Positions 11,941 through 25,493 of a stretch of 64,000 bases of DNA are shown here, one piece after another; positions within the stretch are counted from its first letter, which is position 1; each line of letters opens with the position of its first letter. The position numbers and the translations under genes are program-made. This stretch comes from Pseudomonas nitroreducens. Its GTDB lineage: Bacteria > Pseudomonadota > Gammaproteobacteria > Pseudomonadales > Pseudomonadaceae. The DNA lies in the NCBI RefSeq assembly GCF_024170165.1, contig NZ_JALJXP010000001.1, positions 868,001-932,000 on the forward strand. The letters run 5' to 3'. The notes under the pieces were generated by a model. It saw only the letters and a list, made by a program, of their open reading frames with translations. It had not been told where the DNA came from and did not search any database.

Positions 11941-13863
11941 CTACTGCGACTTGCGAACCCGCAGATACCATTCCGACAGCAGGCGCACCTGCTTCTCGGT
12001 GTAGCCGCGCTCGACCATGCGTTTGACGAAGTCGTTGTGCTTCTGCTGATCCTCCTTGCTCGCCTTGGCGTTGAAGCTGATGACCGGCAGCAGGTCCTCG
12101 GTGTTGGAGAACATTTTCTTCTCGATCACCACACGCAGCTTCTCGTACGACAGCCAGCTGGGGTTCTTGCCGTTGTTGCCGGCGCGGGCGCGCAGCACGA
12201 AGTTGACGATTTCGTTGCGGAAGTCCTTCGGGTTGCTGATGCCAGCCGGTTTCTCGATCTTCTCCAGCTCCTCGTTGAGGGCGGCGCGGTTGAGGATTTC
12301 GCCGGTTTCCGGGTCGCGGTATTCCTGGTCCTGGATCCAGAAGTCGGCGTACAGCACGTAGCGGTCGAAGATGTTCTGGCCGTACTCGCTGTAGGACTCC
12401 AGATACGCGGTCTGGATTTCCTTGCCGATGAACTCGACGTAGCGCGGCGCCAGGTATTCCTTCAGGAAGCGCAGGTAGCGCTCGCGGGTTTCCGGCGGGA
12501 ACTGCTCCTGCTCGATCTGCTGTTCCAGCACGTAGAGCAGGTGTACCGGGTTGGCGGCGACTTCATGGGGGTCGAAGTTGAACACCTTGGAGAGGATCTT
12601 GAAGGCGAAGCGGGTGGAAAGCCCGGACATGCCTTCGTCGACCCCGGCAGTGTCGCGGTATTCCTGGATCGACTTGGCCTTGGGATCGGTGTCCTTGAGG
12701 TTCTCGCCGTCATAGACGCGCATCTTCGAATAGATGTTGGAGTTTTCCGGCTCCTTCAGGCGCGACAGCACGGAGAACTGCGAGAGCATCTTCAGGGTGT
12801 CCGGCGCGCAGTGGGCGTGCGCCAGGGAGCTGTTGATCAGCAGCTTGTCGTAGATCTTGATCTCGTCGGAGACGCGCAGGCAGTACGGCACCTTGACGAT
12901 GTAGATGCGGTCGATGAAGGCCTCGTTGTTCTTGTTGTTGCGGAAACTGTGCCATTCCGATTCGTTGGAGTGGGCGAGGATGATGCCGCTGTAGGGCAGG
13001 GAACCGAGGCCTTCGGTGCTGTTGTAGTTGCCTTCCTGGGTCGCGGTGAGCAAGGGGTGCAGGACCTTGATCGGCGCCTTGAACATCTCGACGAATTCCA
13101 TCAGGCCCTGGTTGGCCCGGCACAGGGCGCCCGAGTAGCTGTAGGCGTCGGCGTCGTTCTGCGGGAATTCTTCCAGCTTGCGGATATCCACCTTGCCGAC
13201 CAGTGCGGAAATGTCCTGGTTGTTCTCGTCACCCGGTTCGGTCTTGGCGATGGCGATCTGGTTGAGGATCGAGGGGTGCAGCTTGACCACGCGGAACTGG
13301 CTGATGTCGCCGCCGAACTCGTTGAGGCGCTTGGTTGCCCAGGGCGACATTACCGAGCGCAGATAGCGGCGCGGGATGCCGTAGTCTTCCTCAAGGATGG
13401 CGCCGTCTTCGTCCGGGTTGAACAGCCCCAGAGGCGACTCGAACACCGGCGAGCCCTTGATCGCGTAGAAGGGCACGTGCTCCATCAGTTGCTTGAGCTT
13501 CTCGGCGAGGGAGGATTTACCACCGCCAACCGGGCCCAGGAGGTAAAGGATCTGCTTCTTCTCTTCCAGGCCCTGGGCGGCGTGGCGGAAGAAGGAGACG
13601 ATCTGGTCGATGCACTCTTCCATGCCATGGAAGTCGGCAAAGGCCGGGTAGCGGCGGATCACCTTGTTGGAGAAGATTCGCGACAGGCGGGAATCGACGG
13701 ATGTGTCGAGTAGTTCAGGCTCGCCAATGGCCATCAGTATCCGCTCGGCGGCGGTGGCGTAGGCGATCTTGTCCTGCTTGCAGAGATCCAGGTACTCCTG
13801 GAGGGAGTACTCTTCTTGACGGGTCGCTTCGAAGCGTTCCTGGAAGTGACTGAAAATGCTCAT
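11941..13863 (-). CDS. prkA: PrkA family serine protein kinase (YeaG-like)
   Basis: 640 aa from the ATG at 13863 (MSIFSHFQERFEATRQEE), preceded by GAGGAG. The upstream in-frame extension lacks family similarity. The N-terminal AAA-type domain has a Walker A-like GPVGGGKSSLAEKL at about residue 110. The C-terminal PrkA domain covers roughly 400-640. E. coli YeaG is a Ser/Thr kinase active in nitrogen-starvation and stationary-phase responses. The substrate here is unknown. First gene of the prkA-yeaH-spoVR unit. Confidence 0.93.
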   Translation of the reverse strand: MSIFSHFQERFEATRQEEYSLQEYLDLCKQDKIAYATAAERILMAIGEPELLDTSVDSRLSRIFSNKVIRRYPAFADFHGMEECIDQIVSFFRHAAQGLEEKKQILYLLGPVGGGKSSLAEKLKQLMEHVPFYAIKGSPVFESPLGLFNPDEDGAILEEDYGIPRRYLRSVMSPWATKRLNEFGGDISQFRVVKLHPSILNQIAIAKTEPGDENNQDISALVGKVDIRKLEEFPQNDADAYSYSGALCRANQGLMEFVEMFKAPIKVLHPLLTATQEGNYNSTEGLGSLPYSGIILAHSNESEWHSFRNNKNNEAFIDRIYIVKVPYCLRVSDEIKIYDKLLINSSLAHAHCAPDTLKMLSQFSVLSRLKEPENSNIYSKMRVYDGENLKDTDPKAKSIQEYRDTAGVDEGMSGLSTRFAFKILSKVFNFDPHEVAANPVHLLYVLEQQIEQEQFPPETRERYLRFLKEYLAPRYVEFIGKEIQTAYLESYSEYGQNIFDRYVLYADFWIQDQEYRDPETGEILNRAALNEELEKIEKPAGISNPKDFRNEIVNFVLRARAGNNGKNPSWLSYEKLRVVIEKKMFSNTEDLLPVISFNAKASKEDQQKHNDFVKRMVERGYTEKQVRLLSEWYLRVRKSQ

Positions 13864-14017
13864 GACGTCTCCTCGCTCGATGCATGGAGCCGGCGCCGGA
13901 TCGGTCTGTGCGGGTGCGGTCGGGCTGCCAGTGCTTACCGGCGAGAATCCCCCAGAACTCCAACGGAACCTGGCCACTGCCCTGATCCGCCCCAATGGTC
14001 ACTGCCGATTAACCGGA

Positions 14018-14045
14018 AGCCGGTGTGCCGGCTCTCCCTTTTTTG
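14018..14045 (+). terminator. Orphan plus-strand terminator-like hairpin upstream of prkA
   Basis: Arms AGCCGG and CCGGCT with a TGTG loop are followed by CTCCC and six T. It lies in the 290-bp gap upstream of prkA but points away from it. No plus-strand gene precedes it, so it may end a small RNA antisense to the prkA leader, or be incidental. Confidence 0.5.
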
Positions 14046-14151
14046 GATGGCCTGAGGGAAAGGATAGTTCGTTCTTCAGTGTGTAAAGGACGAAAGAGCG
14101 AGAAGTTACAGATTTTTTGAAGGGGCAAATCCGCCCCTTTCGTAGGGGCTT

Positions 14152-14481
14152 TCAGTCAGCGCCGCCAGCGCTGGTATCCGCGGGATAGACGCTGCGCCAC
14201 AGTTCGAAGCCGCCATCGAGGCTGTAGACCTCGGAGAAGCCCTGCTGGACGAAATAGGCCGCCGCGCTCTGGCTGGAGTTGCCGTGGTAGCAGACCACGA
14301 CCAGCGGCGCGTCCATGTCGGCCTCGCGGATGAAGTCGGCCACCGAGTAGTTGTCGATGTGCCGCGAGCCGCTGATGTGGCCCGTCGCGTAGCTCTGCGG
14401 GTCGCGGATGTCGACGACCTGGGCGCCGCTTTCGCGCAGTTGCTGGGCCTGGTCGGGGGCGATGCGCTTGAAGTCGCTCAT
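14152..14481 (-). CDS. glpE: Thiosulfate sulfurtransferase GlpE (single-domain rhodanese)
   Basis: 109 aa from the ATG at 14481 ([18 protein letters not shown]). Single rhodanese domain with the active loop [14 protein letters not shown], whose Cys carries the persulfide, and the CH2-like [13 protein letters not shown] motif. Transfers sulfane sulfur from thiosulfate to acceptors in the cytoplasm. Last gene of the lptD-surA-pdxA-ksgA-apaG-apaH-glpE run, 42 bp after apaH. Confidence 0.93.
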   Translation of the reverse strand: MSDFKRIAPDQAQQLRESGAQVVDIRDPQSYATGHISGSRHIDNYSVADFIREADMDAPLVVVCYHGNSSQSAAAYFVQQGFSEVYSLDGGFELWRSVYPADTSAGGAD

Positions 14482-14523
14482 GGGATTACCTCGCAAGGCG
14501 CGCAGCCTCTGGCTGCGCTGCAA

Positions 14524-15347
<824 letters not shown>

Positions 15348-15348
<1 letters not shown>

Positions 15349-15728
15349 CAGTGCAGCGCTCCGGGGACTGCGAGGCGGAAGGCCGGGATCTCGGCGTCGA
15401 AGTGGTGCCCGTCGGTGGCGACCATCTGGTAGCTGCCATGCATGCTGCCGACCTTGGTGGCCATCACGGTGCCGCTGGTGTAGGTATGGCTGGCGCCCGG
15501 CTCGATCAGCGGTTTCTCGCCGACCACGCCGGCGCCGCGCACTTCCTGCACATGACCGTCGCCGTCGGTGATGATCCAGTGGCGGGTCAGCAGCTTGGCG
15601 GCCAGCTCGCCGTGGTTGTGGATGGTCACGGTGTAGGCGAACACATAGCGCTGCTGCTCCGGCTGGGACTGCTCGGGCAGGTGGCGGGTGGTGACGCTGA
15701 CGCTGACCTGGTAGCGGGGATCGCTCAT
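15348..15728 (-). CDS. apaG: ApaG protein (Co2+/Mg2+ efflux-associated)
   Basis: 126 aa from the ATG at 15728 ([20 protein letters not shown]). Fibronectin-III-like beta domain of the ApaG family with [33 protein letters not shown] and [17 protein letters not shown]. The biochemical role is not settled. It was linked to cobalt resistance in Salmonella. Overlaps ksgA by 4 bp and apaH by 1 bp. Confidence 0.95.
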
Positions 15729-16552
15729 GCGGTCGGTCCTTGCTCGGCTTCCGGGTTGGTTGCGCTGTAGCGGTTGGCCAGGCTGACGAAGTCGGCGACG
15801 CTCAGCTGCTCGGGGCGCAGAGTCGGGTCGACGCCCGCGGCTTCGATATCCTCGACGCTCATCAGCGTACGCAGGGTGTTGCGCAGGGTCTTGCGGCGCT
15901 GGTTGAAGGCTTCGCGGACAATGCGTTCCAGTACGCGGTGATCCTTGGCCGGATGCGGTGGCTCGGCGTAGGGCACCAGACGAACAATGGCCGACTCGAC
16001 CTTGGGCGGCGGGTTGAACGCTCCGGGGCCGACGGTGAACAGGTAATCCACGCGGCAGAAGTACTGCACCATGATCGACAGGCGACCCCAGTCGCCGTTG
16101 CCCGGCTCGGCGGCCAGGCGCTCCACCACTTCCTTCTGCAGCATGAAGTGCATGTCCTGGATCAGCGAGGCATGGTCCAGCAGGTGGAAGATCAGCGGCG
16201 TGGAGATGTTGTAGGGCAGGTTGCCGACCACGCGCAGCTTGTCCTCGGGAGAGGCCATGAGGGTGGAGAAGTCGAACTTCATGGCGTCGCCCTGGTGCAG
16301 GCTGAAGTTGGGCTTCAGGCCGAAGCGCCATTTCAGCTGCGGGATCAGGTCCAGGTCCAGCTCGATCACGTCGAGCTTCGCACCGCTGTCCACCAGGCCT
16401 TCGGTCAGGGCGCCCTGGCCCGGGCCGATTTCCAGCAGGTGCTGGCCTTCCTTGGCGGCGATGGCGCGCAGGATCTTGTGAATCACCCCGGCGTCATGCA
16501 GGAAGTTCTGCCCAAAGCGTTTACGGGCGCGGTGCTGGAAGAGTTCGGACAT
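15725..16552 (-). CDS. ksgA: 16S rRNA dimethyladenosine transferase KsgA/RsmA
   Basis: Dimethylates two adjacent adenines in the 3' hairpin of 16S rRNA (A1518/A1519 in E. coli). 275 aa, starting [23 protein letters not shown]-binding [14 protein letters not shown] and the catalytic motif [12 protein letters not shown] are present. The C-terminal [11 protein letters not shown] block is typical. 116 bp downstream of pdxA. Confidence 0.97.
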   Translation of the reverse strand: MSELFQHRARKRFGQNFLHDAGVIHKILRAIAAKEGQHLLEIGPGQGALTEGLVDSGAKLDVIELDLDLIPQLKWRFGLKPNFSLHQGDAMKFDFSTLMASPEDKLRVVGNLPYNISTPLIFHLLDHASLIQDMHFMLQKEVVERLAAEPGNGDWGRLSIMVQYFCRVDYLFTVGPGAFNPPPKVESAIVRLVPYAEPPHPAKDHRVLERIVREAFNQRRKTLRNTLRTLMSVEDIEAAGVDPTLRPEQLSVADFVSLANRYSATNPEAEQGPTA

Positions 16553-16668
16553 CGAAGGCTCCGGAGAGCAGCCGGGCGCTTGTGGCGGCCGGCTGGAGGC
16601 GGAAAAACCATCAGTTTACCAGCCCGGCGCGGCCAGCACGAAACGCTGGCCGAACGGAGGGCCGTGGA

Positions 16669-17670
16669 TCAGCGCGCGGCGGCGCCGGCTTCGGCCATCT
16701 GGTAGGCGGTTTCCAGGGCGACCTGCAGGCTGCCGCTGTCGATCCGGCCGGTGCCGGCAAGATCCAGCGCGGTGCCGTGGTCCACCGAGGTGCGGATGAT
16801 CGGCAGGCCCAGCGTCACGTTCACCGCCGCGCCGAAGCCCTTGTACTTGAGTACTGGTAGGCCCTGGTCGTGGTACATGGCCAGCACCGCGTCGCAATGC
16901 TCCAGGTGCTTGGGGGTGAACAGGGTGTCGGCCGGCAGCGGGCCGATCAGTTGCATGCCCTCGGTGCGCAGGCGCTCCAGGGTCGGCTCGATGACGTCGA
17001 TCTCCTCGTGGCCGAGGTGGCCGCCTTCGCCGGCATGGGGGTTCAGGCCGCAGACCAGAATGCGCGGGTTGGCCAGGCCGAACTTGTCGCGCAGGTCGGC
17101 ATGCAGGATGCGGGTGACGCGCTCCAGGCGATCCGGAGTGATGGCATCGGCGATCTGCCGCAGCGGCAGGTGGGTGGTCACCAGGGCGACGCGCAGGCCG
17201 CGGGTAGCTAGCATCATCACCACCTGGGCGGTGTGGGTGAGGTCGGCGAGGAATTCGGTGTGGCCGGAGAAGGCGATGCCGGCTTCGTTGATCACGCCCT
17301 TGTGCACCGGCGCGGTGATCATCCCGGCGAAATGACCGTCCAGGCAGCCCTGGCCGGCACGAGTCAGGGTTTCCAGCACATAGGCGGCGTTGGCCTGGTC
17401 CAGCTTGCCGGGCTCGACTGGAGCGGCCAGTGGGGTGTCCCAGACGTACAGGGTGCCGGCCGGAGCGGCGGCGCTGGGCCAATGCCCGGGGCCGACTTCC
17501 CGCAGATCGATCTTCAGCCCGAGCAGGGCGGCGCGCTCGGCCAGCAACTGACGACTGGCGACGGCCACCAGCGGGTGTGGTTGCGCTTCGCGGGCCAGCA
17601 GCAGGCAGAGGTCGGGGCCGATGCCGGCGGGCTCACCGGGGGTGAGGGCAAACAGGTGGGAGGTGCTCAT
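16669..17670 (-). CDS. pdxA: 4-hydroxythreonine-4-phosphate dehydrogenase PdxA
   Basis: NAD-dependent oxidation and decarboxylation of 4-phosphohydroxythreonine in pyridoxal phosphate synthesis. 333 aa, starting [21 protein letters not shown]. Metal and substrate motifs: [43 protein letters not shown] and [15 protein letters not shown]. It lies between surA and ksgA, but a terminator follows surA, so pdxA may also have its own promoter. Confidence 0.97.
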   Translation of the reverse strand: MSTSHLFALTPGEPAGIGPDLCLLLAREAQPHPLVAVASRQLLAERAALLGLKIDLREVGPGHWPSAAAPAGTLYVWDTPLAAPVEPGKLDQANAAYVLETLTRAGQGCLDGHFAGMITAPVHKGVINEAGIAFSGHTEFLADLTHTAQVVMMLATRGLRVALVTTHLPLRQIADAITPDRLERVTRILHADLRDKFGLANPRILVCGLNPHAGEGGHLGHEEIDVIEPTLERLRTEGMQLIGPLPADTLFTPKHLEHCDAVLAMYHDQGLPVLKYKGFGAAVNVTLGLPIIRTSVDHGTALDLAGTGRIDSGSLQVALETAYQMAEAGAAAR

Positions 17671-17750
17671 CGGGGGCTCTCGAATCGGTATTTGCAGCAG
17701 GTGGGTCTACTCTACGACGAAGCCCTGGTTCTTCGAAGCTTTCGACAGGC

Positions 17751-17785
17751 AAAAAGAAACCCGGCCTGGGCCGGGTTTCTTTCTG
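17751..17785 (-). terminator. Intrinsic terminator after surA
   Basis: Hairpin with arms AAACCCGGCC and GGCCGGGTTT, followed on the minus strand by CTTTTTGCC, 21 bp after the surA stop. The plus strand also reads into TTTCTTTC, so it could work in both directions. It would uncouple lptD-surA from pdxA. Confidence 0.85.
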
Positions 17786-17800
17786 AGCGACTCGCGCGGC

Positions 17801-19093
17801 TTACTGCTTGATCTCGACGTAGGCTTCGTCGCGGATCTGGCGCAGCCAGGCCTGCAGTTCCTCGTCGTACTTGCGTGCGCGGAGGGTCTGGGCGGCTTGT
17901 TGCTCGCGGAACTTGTCGCTGCTGTCGGTGGCGCGACGGCCGAGGACTTCCAGCACGTGCCAGCCGAACGGCGAGCGGAACGGCTTGGTGACCTGGCCTT
18001 GCGGCGCGTTGTTCATCACCTCGCGGAATTCCGGTACCAGGGATTCCGGGTCGACCCAGTTGAGGTCGCCACCGTTGAGCTTGGAGCCCGGGTCTTCGGA
18101 GAACTTCTTCGCCAGATCGCTGAAGCTTTCGCCGGCCTGGATGCGCTCGTAGAGCTTCTCGGCCAGACGCTGGGTCTCTTCTTCGCTGCGGATCTCGCTG
18201 GGCTTGAGCAGGATGTGGCGGACGTGGACTTCGTCACGCAGCATCTTGCTGCCGCCGCGCTTCTCTTCCAGCTTGATGATGATGAAGCCGCCCGGGGTAC
18301 GGACCGGCTCGGTCACGTCGCCCACGGCCAAGCTGCCGACCATGCTGTCAAACGGGGAGGGCAGCTGGGCGGCCTTGCGCCAGCCGATCTCGCCGCCTTC
18401 CAGGGCATTGTCGCCAGCGGAACGGGATACGGCCAACTGGCCGAAGTCCGCGCCCTGCTTGAGCTGCTGGTACATCTCCTGGGCCTGGCGGGCCGCGGCC
18501 TGCACGGTTTCCGGCGAGGCACTGTCGGGCACCGGGATCAGGATGTTGGCCAGGCGGTACTCTTCGGAGAGCTGGATCTTGCCGAGGTCGGAGGCGAGGA
18601 AGTTCTGCACTTCCTGCTCGCTGACCTGGATGCGCTCGGCCACACGGCGCTGGCGCACACGGCTGATGACCATCTCGCGGCGCACCTGCTCACGGGCTTC
18701 GTCGTAGGACAGGCCGTCGTGGGACAGGGCTGCGCGGAACTGGTCCAGGCTCATGTTGTTGCGCTGGGCGATGGTGCCCATGGCCTGGTTCAGCTCTTCG
18801 TCGGTGATGCGTACGCCGGAGCGGTCGCCGATCTGCAGCTGGATGTTCTCGATGATCAGGCGCTCAAGCACCTGCTGGGTCAGCACGTGCTCGGGCGGCA
18901 GCGGCGCGCCGCGCTTCTGGATGGTTGTACGGACTTCACGCAGGCGCTGGTCGAGCTGGCTCTGCATCACCACGTCGTTATCGACGATGGCGACGACGCG
19001 ATCCAGCGGAACCACTTCGGCGTGCACGACGGAACTTGCCAACAGCGCGCCCAGCATCAGCGGGCGCAGGGCCTTACATAGCATTGTCTTCAC
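17801..19093 (-). CDS. surA: Periplasmic peptidyl-prolyl isomerase/chaperone SurA
   Basis: Escorts outer membrane proteins, including LptD, across the periplasm. I take a GTG at 19093 ([20 protein letters not shown], 430 aa). An ATG at 19084 is the alternative. A signal peptide ends near VVHA. An N-terminal chaperone domain ([20 protein letters not shown]) and two parvulin domains follow (about 170-270 and 285-385; [15 protein letters not shown] in the second). Overlaps the end of lptD by 20 bp. Confidence 0.95.
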   Translation of the reverse strand: MKTMLCKALRPLMLGALLASSVVHAEVVPLDRVVAIVDNDVVMQSQLDQRLREVRTTIQKRGAPLPPEHVLTQQVLERLIIENIQLQIGDRSGVRITDEELNQAMGTIAQRNNMSLDQFRAALSHDGLSYDEAREQVRREMVISRVRQRRVAERIQVSEQEVQNFLASDLGKIQLSEEYRLANILIPVPDSASPETVQAAARQAQEMYQQLKQGADFGQLAVSRSAGDNALEGGEIGWRKAAQLPSPFDSMVGSLAVGDVTEPVRTPGGFIIIKLEEKRGGSKMLRDEVHVRHILLKPSEIRSEEETQRLAEKLYERIQAGESFSDLAKKFSEDPGSKLNGGDLNWVDPESLVPEFREVMNNAPQGQVTKPFRSPFGWHVLEVLGRRATDSSDKFREQQAAQTLRARKYDEELQAWLRQIRDEAYVEIKQ

Positions 19094-21842
19094 GGTGACG
19101 ATAACCCTGGATACCTTGGTCGAGGAAGCCTTCCACCTGGTTGCCAACCACGCCGCCAAGGCCTTTCAAGATGATTTGAAGGAATACACCGCGGTCAGCC
19201 TTGGACGTCGAGGTCACGTACTCCTCGTCGTCGTAGTCGACCCAGTAACGGTTGATCAGGCGCAGTTTCCAGCAGCAGCTGTCGTACTCGAAGCCACCGA
19301 AGGCTTCCAGCGTGCGGCTCTGGTTGTAGTCGAACTGCCAGCGGCCGATGGCGGCCCACTGCGGTAGAACCGGCCAGATGAACGAGAAATCATGCTGTTC
19401 GATCTTGTACTCGTCGCTGCCGTACTCGAACTGCCCGGTGTTCGGGTTGAAGCGCTTGCTGTCCGCACGGTAGCGGTAGCCGGCGTTCAGAACCTTGCGC
19501 GGATCGGCTTCGGGCTGATAGTGGAACATCAGGTTGCCGTTGTCGGTGTGGTTCGTGTTCGGGTTCCAGTTGAAGTCGGAGCTGGCGTACCAGTCATGGT
19601 CGAAGCGGTAGATACCAGTGAGCGCGTACGGCGAGCGCCAGGTATCGGCGTCCGGGTTCTTCGCGCCGCTGGCACGCAGGTCGTCTTCGGTCAGGCCCGG
19701 CAGCTGTACGCGGCGGTCGCTGAAGTAGTAGATCTGGCCGGCGGCGATGTAGGCGCGCTCGAAACCATCGTCCTCGATGAAGCGCGAGCCGAGGCCGAGG
19801 GACAGCTGGTTGGCGTCGCCGATGCGGTCACGGCCGGTAAAGCGGTTTTCCCGCCACAGCGAGTCGTAGCTGAAGGTGAACTCGCCGGTGTCGAAGGTCG
19901 GCAGGTTGTCCTGGTCCTTGTACGGGACGTACAGGTACATCGCGCGCGGCTCCAGGGTCTGGCGGAACTTGGTGCCGGCGAAAGTGGTATCGCGGTCGAA
20001 GTACAGGCCGCTGTCCAGCTTGGCCAGGCCCAGAGAGCGGTCAGGGCTGCTGTCGTAGTTGATATACGACGGCAGGGTGGCCTTGCCCTGGCTGTCCAGG
20101 TCGAGGTCGTACTTGGTGTACAGCGCCTTGACGGTCGGGGTCATGAAGCCCCAGCTGCGGTTCATCGGCAGGCTGATACCCGGCTCTGCGTGGAAGCGGT
20201 CGCCAGTGGCTCGTGCAAGGCCTTGGATGTTGTTGTCCGGACGCGGGTAGAGGGTCGGATCGTCTTCGTTCAAACGATAGAAACCATCGTCCAGGTCGCG
20301 ATCAAAGCGCACGGCTTCGGTGCTGTAGGTGAAGTTCAGGCCGCCCGGATTGAACGGCAGCTTGCCGTCCAGGGTGAGCTGCGGCAGGCGATCGTACGGG
20401 GTGACGTCGGTCACGGTCGCCAGCTGGTAGGACTGGGCGTTCAGGCGGGCGGTATAGCTGTCGCCGCGATAGGTCAGGCTGCCCTGCTGGTTGACGTAGG
20501 TCGGCGAGCCGATGCCCAGCGAGGTGTCCAGGTCCTGGAAATAGTACGGATCGCTGATGCGGGTGTAGTCCACCTGCGCCATGACGCGGGAATCGAGGCC
20601 GCTGACGTTTTTCCAGCCATACAGCCAACGGGTGTCGGTGTACTGGGGGAAGTCCTTGCGGTCGTCATTCTTGTCGTTCAGGTAGGCGGCGTTGACCTGG
20701 CCTTCACTGCTGTGGGTCAGGTAGCGGAACTCACCTTCCATCAACAGACCGCGCTTGACCATGTAGTGCGGGTACAACGTGGCGTCGTAGTTGGGCGCCA
20801 GGTTGAAGTAGTACGGCGTGGTCAGCGTGAAACCGGTATCGGTCGAGCTGGCGAAGGAAGGCGCCAGGAAGCCGGACTGACGACGGTTGTCGATCGGGAA
20901 ATAGATGTACGGGGTGTAGAAGACCGGAATGTCCTTCACCCGCAGGGTCGCGTTGGTCGCGGTACCGAAACCGGTGGCCGGGTTCAGCTTGATGTTGTTG
21001 CCCTTGACGACCCAGGCGTTGCTGCCCGGTTCGCAGCGGGTGTAGGTGCCGTCCTTGAGCTGGATGATCGCGTCTTCCTGGCGCTTGGCGTACAGCGCGC
21101 TGCCGCGGATCTGCGCCTGGTGCATGACGTACTCGGCGTTGTCGATCTTCGCCGCGCCGTTGTCCAGTTGCAGCTCGGCGTGGTCGCCGACGATCAGGGC
21201 GCCGTTGTCGCGCAGCTTGACGTTGCCGACCAGCTCGCCACGGTTCTCGGCCTGGTGCAGGTTGGCCTCGTCGGCCTCCACCTGCATGCTGCCCTGGCGC
21301 AGGACCACGTTACCCGCGAGGGTGGCGATCTGTTTTTCCTGCTCGTAGCGCGACACCTTCGCCGAAACGTAGGTCGGGGCCTCGTCGTTCGGCGTCTTGT
21401 CGTTCATGCCCGGGCGGACCGGTTCGACGTATTCTCCGCCGCAGTACGGCCCGATCTCCGCCTGCTGGGCGGCGGTGAGCTTGTCGCGCGGGATCCAGTC
21501 GAGGTGGCTGTAGTCGCTGCTGCGCGACTTCAGGCCACGGCCGCCGGACTCGGTGACCAGCTGCTTGGGCTCTTCACCGGCGCTGCTCGAACTGCCCGAG
21601 GACTTCGAGCTGCTGGCCGCGGCGGCGCCGCCGGCGCTGACCGAGGTGGCGCCATGCTGCGGACGCGGTACGCTGCTGGCGCTGTTCTGCGAGGAGCAGT
21701 CCCAGGCGCCGGACGCGGAGGGCTGGCAGGCGAACTGCTCACCGGGTGCCGCGGTCACAGAGGCGAGCGGCTGGATAGCCAGCAGGCCACCGGTCACCAG
21801 TAAGGGGAATTTTCTACGGAACACGGGGAAATTCACTGCCAT
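19074..21842 (-). CDS. lptD: LPS-assembly protein LptD
   Basis: Outer membrane barrel that inserts lipopolysaccharide into the outer leaflet together with LptE. 922 aa with signal peptide [20 protein letters not shown], cleaved near TAA. The N-terminal part has a Ser/Ala-rich insert (about 45-95) and an OstA/LptA-like jellyroll (about 140-310: [20 protein letters not shown]). The beta-barrel follows. The CC pair in [14 protein letters not shown] near the C-terminus and the N-terminal Cys residues match the disulfide pattern of the family. First gene of its operon, divergent from amgK. Confidence 0.97.
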   Translation of the reverse strand: MAVNFPVFRRKFPLLVTGGLLAIQPLASVTAAPGEQFACQPSASGAWDCSSQNSASSVPRPQHGATSVSAGGAAAASSSKSSGSSSSAGEEPKQLVTESGGRGLKSRSSDYSHLDWIPRDKLTAAQQAEIGPYCGGEYVEPVRPGMNDKTPNDEAPTYVSAKVSRYEQEKQIATLAGNVVLRQGSMQVEADEANLHQAENRGELVGNVKLRDNGALIVGDHAELQLDNGAAKIDNAEYVMHQAQIRGSALYAKRQEDAIIQLKDGTYTRCEPGSNAWVVKGNNIKLNPATGFGTATNATLRVKDIPVFYTPYIYFPIDNRRQSGFLAPSFASSTDTGFTLTTPYYFNLAPNYDATLYPHYMVKRGLLMEGEFRYLTHSSEGQVNAAYLNDKNDDRKDFPQYTDTRWLYGWKNVSGLDSRVMAQVDYTRISDPYYFQDLDTSLGIGSPTYVNQQGSLTYRGDSYTARLNAQSYQLATVTDVTPYDRLPQLTLDGKLPFNPGGLNFTYSTEAVRFDRDLDDGFYRLNEDDPTLYPRPDNNIQGLARATGDRFHAEPGISLPMNRSWGFMTPTVKALYTKYDLDLDSQGKATLPSYINYDSSPDRSLGLAKLDSGLYFDRDTTFAGTKFRQTLEPRAMYLYVPYKDQDNLPTFDTGEFTFSYDSLWRENRFTGRDRIGDANQLSLGLGSRFIEDDGFERAYIAAGQIYYFSDRRVQLPGLTEDDLRASGAKNPDADTWRSPYALTGIYRFDHDWYASSDFNWNPNTNHTDNGNLMFHYQPEADPRKVLNAGYRYRADSKRFNPNTGQFEYGSDEYKIEQHDFSFIWPVLPQWAAIGRWQFDYNQSRTLEAFGGFEYDSCCWKLRLINRYWVDYDDEEYVTSTSKADRGVFLQIILKGLGGVVGNQVEGFLDQGIQGYRHREDNAM

Positions 21843-21971
21843 CTTGTTAATCCGGGCTTCCTGCGAGCCATCGGCCCAAAGCGGACCGCACGCCTCTCGA
21901 TGGGCTCAAAAAGATGCTGGATAATAAAGCATGACCCGCGCAACGGCTAGGGCCGTGGAGAACCCATAAAG

Positions 21972-23665
<1,694 letters not shown>

Positions 23666-23666
23666 G

Positions 23667-24431
23667 GTGTTCTGGCCGGGGACCTTGGTGGGCGTCATCG
23701 CCGGCTGGGCATTGGCAAGCATTCCGGGCGCCATGCTCGGTGCGTTGCTGGGCCAGGTGCTCGACCGGCGCCTGAAGCAGCGCACCTGGACGGGGCTGTT
23801 CGATCAGTTGCGCGGCGGGCCGCGGGTGGGCGACCAGGAGTTGCTCTTCCTGTTGCTGGGCCGGCTGGCCAAGAGTCGCGGTCGTGTGGTCGATGCGCAT
23901 ATCCAGCAGGCGCGGGCCGAAATGCAGCGTCTGCAACTGGACGACAAGGCTCGTCGGCAGGCCATCGATGCCTTCGGTCGCGGCAAGCTCGGCGGTGAGT
24001 CGCTGGACGCCGGCCTGCGCCAGCGCCACGGCCAGGAAGCCACGGCCGAGGGCTTGATCCAGGCCTGCTGGCGCATGGCCTGGGCCGGCGGCGTACCGAA
24101 CGCTGCGCAGAAGAACCTGCTGCTGCAGTGGGGTGATTCGCTGGGGCTTGCCCGCGCCAGGGTCCTGGCGTTGTCGGCGGCTGCCGAACCGCCCAGGGCG
24201 CCGGCCACTGCGCGCGAGTCCTACACCGCAGCGCTTCGACTGTTGGGCGTGACGCCGGAGAGCGAGCCGGAGGAGATCAAACGCGCCTACCGCAAGCTGA
24301 TCAGCCAGAACCATCCGGACAAGCTCGAAGGCATGGGCGCGAGTCCTGAGCGGATCGCCGCGGCGACCAACAAGACCCGCGAAATCCAGGATGCCTACCT
24401 GCTGGTGCGCCAGCGCCGCGGTTTTCGCTGA
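23667..24431 (+). CDS. djlA: Co-chaperone DjlA (membrane-anchored DnaJ-like, TerB-like domain)
   Basis: 254 aa from a GTG at 23667, preceded by GGAGG, one base after the murU stop. N-terminal hydrophobic anchor (TLVGVIAGWALASIPGAMLG), a central TerB-like helical domain, and a C-terminal J domain with NHPDKLEG (HPD motif, about residue 216) and TREIQDAYLLV. Stimulates DnaK ATPase at the inner membrane. In the same transcription unit as amgK-murU and convergent with the DUF3530 gene. Confidence 0.9.
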   Translation: MFWPGTLVGVIAGWALASIPGAMLGALLGQVLDRRLKQRTWTGLFDQLRGGPRVGDQELLFLLLGRLAKSRGRVVDAHIQQARAEMQRLQLDDKARRQAIDAFGRGKLGGESLDAGLRQRHGQEATAEGLIQACWRMAWAGGVPNAAQKNLLLQWGDSLGLARARVLALSAAAEPPRAPATARESYTAALRLLGVTPESEPEEIKRAYRKLISQNHPDKLEGMGASPERIAAATNKTREIQDAYLLVRQRRGFR

Positions 24432-24443
24432 GCCGGGCGGCCC

Positions 24444-25493
24444 TCAGGGCTGCTCGATCGGCTCCAGGTGCATCGACAGCCAGCCGCGGATGCGCCGGTA
24501 GAGCTGGTCCTGCTCGGTGCCCAGGTCGGCGGGCAGGGCATTCATGCCGATCTGCACGTAGTTCGGTGCCTTCTGCCGTTTGCTGGCCTGCAGCCGCAGC
24601 TTCGCGGCCGCTACGTCAGGCGCCTTGTCCTTGTAATAGAAGTCGCCGGTGGCGAGGTTCAGCAGCGGCACGGTCTCGTCCAGCGACGGCTTGAAATCGC
24701 GCGGCATCTCCGGCGCCACCAGCAGCAGGTTCTTGACCTCGGCTGGCGTGCGTTCGCCCAGGTAGCGGGTCGCCCAGTAGGCGCCGGTGCCGTGGCCAAG
24801 CAGGACGATGGTTTTCGGGTGGTGCTGCTGGGCCAGTTCGACGGCCGCCTGGATGCGCGCCAGTACGCGCTCGGCGTGGGCTTTGCGCAGCTCGACCGGG
24901 TCGGTGGGGGGCGGTGGGGCTTCGGCGCTGGCCTGGGCCGGCTCGGCGCTGCCGGCTTCGCCGGTGCTTTCCGGTGTCGGCGTGGCGCTGCCTGCGCTGC
25001 CCTTCACTTCGGGTTTGCTGGCGCTGTCGGTGGCAGTGGCATCGGTGTCGGCGCTGGCCTTGTCCGGCGCTTCCTTCGGACGCGGGATCGGCGCGGTGCT
25101 TTGCGGGTCCGGCAGGGTGACAGCCAGGGTCTGCCAGCCGGCATCGGGCAGCTTGCGCCGCAGCGGGCCAATCGCCACCGGCCAGTCGGCGCTTTCGCCA
25201 TCGCCGGGAATCAGGATCACCGCGCCCGTTGCCTCGGCAGCATTGGCCGGCAGCCAGAGGGCGAGGAAGGTTTCGTCGCCGGCCTTGAGTTCCTGGCGCT
25301 CGCTTTCGGGCAACTGGCGCACCAGGCCGCTGGCTTCGTCCTGGCTGCGCTCGCTCACTGCCGGGCGCACCACTGGCGCGGCAGCCGGCGTTCCGGCGGC
25401 GGGCTTGGCGTCTTCGGCCCGACTGGCGCCCAGCGGCGCAAGGCCGAGGCACAGGCTGAGGGCGAGAAACGTCGGGCGAGGCAAGTGCGGCAT
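24444..25493 (-). CDS. DUF3530 family periplasmic alpha/beta-hydrolase-like protein
   Basis: 349 aa. Signal peptide MPHLPRPTFLALSLCLGLAP, cleaved near SRA. The fold resembles an alpha/beta hydrolase: GAVILIPGDGESADW near residue 93 and a nucleophile-elbow-like IVLLGHGTGAYWA near 233, where His-Gly replaces the usual Ser. A long Ala/Ser/Pro/Thr-rich linker (about 150-205) interrupts the domain. Whether it is catalytically active is unclear. Single gene, 12 bp from the convergent djlA. Confidence 0.8.
   Translation of the reverse strand: MPHLPRPTFLALSLCLGLAPLGASRAEDAKPAAGTPAAAPVVRPAVSERSQDEASGLVRQLPESERQELKAGDETFLALWLPANAAEATGAVILIPGDGESADWPVAIGPLRRKLPDAGWQTLAVTLPDPQSTAPIPRPKEAPDKASADTDATATDSASKPEVKGSAGSATPTPESTGEAGSAEPAQASAEAPPPPTDPVELRKAHAERVLARIQAAVELAQQHHPKTIVLLGHGTGAYWATRYLGERTPAEVKNLLLVAPEMPRDFKPSLDETVPLLNLATGDFYYKDKAPDVAAAKLRLQASKRQKAPNYVQIGMNALPADLGTEQDQLYRRIRGWLSMHLEPIEQP

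Noticed and set aside
19392-21803. 803-codon open frame opposite lptD
   Set aside because: Antisense artefact of third-position GC. lptD is clear on the minus strand.
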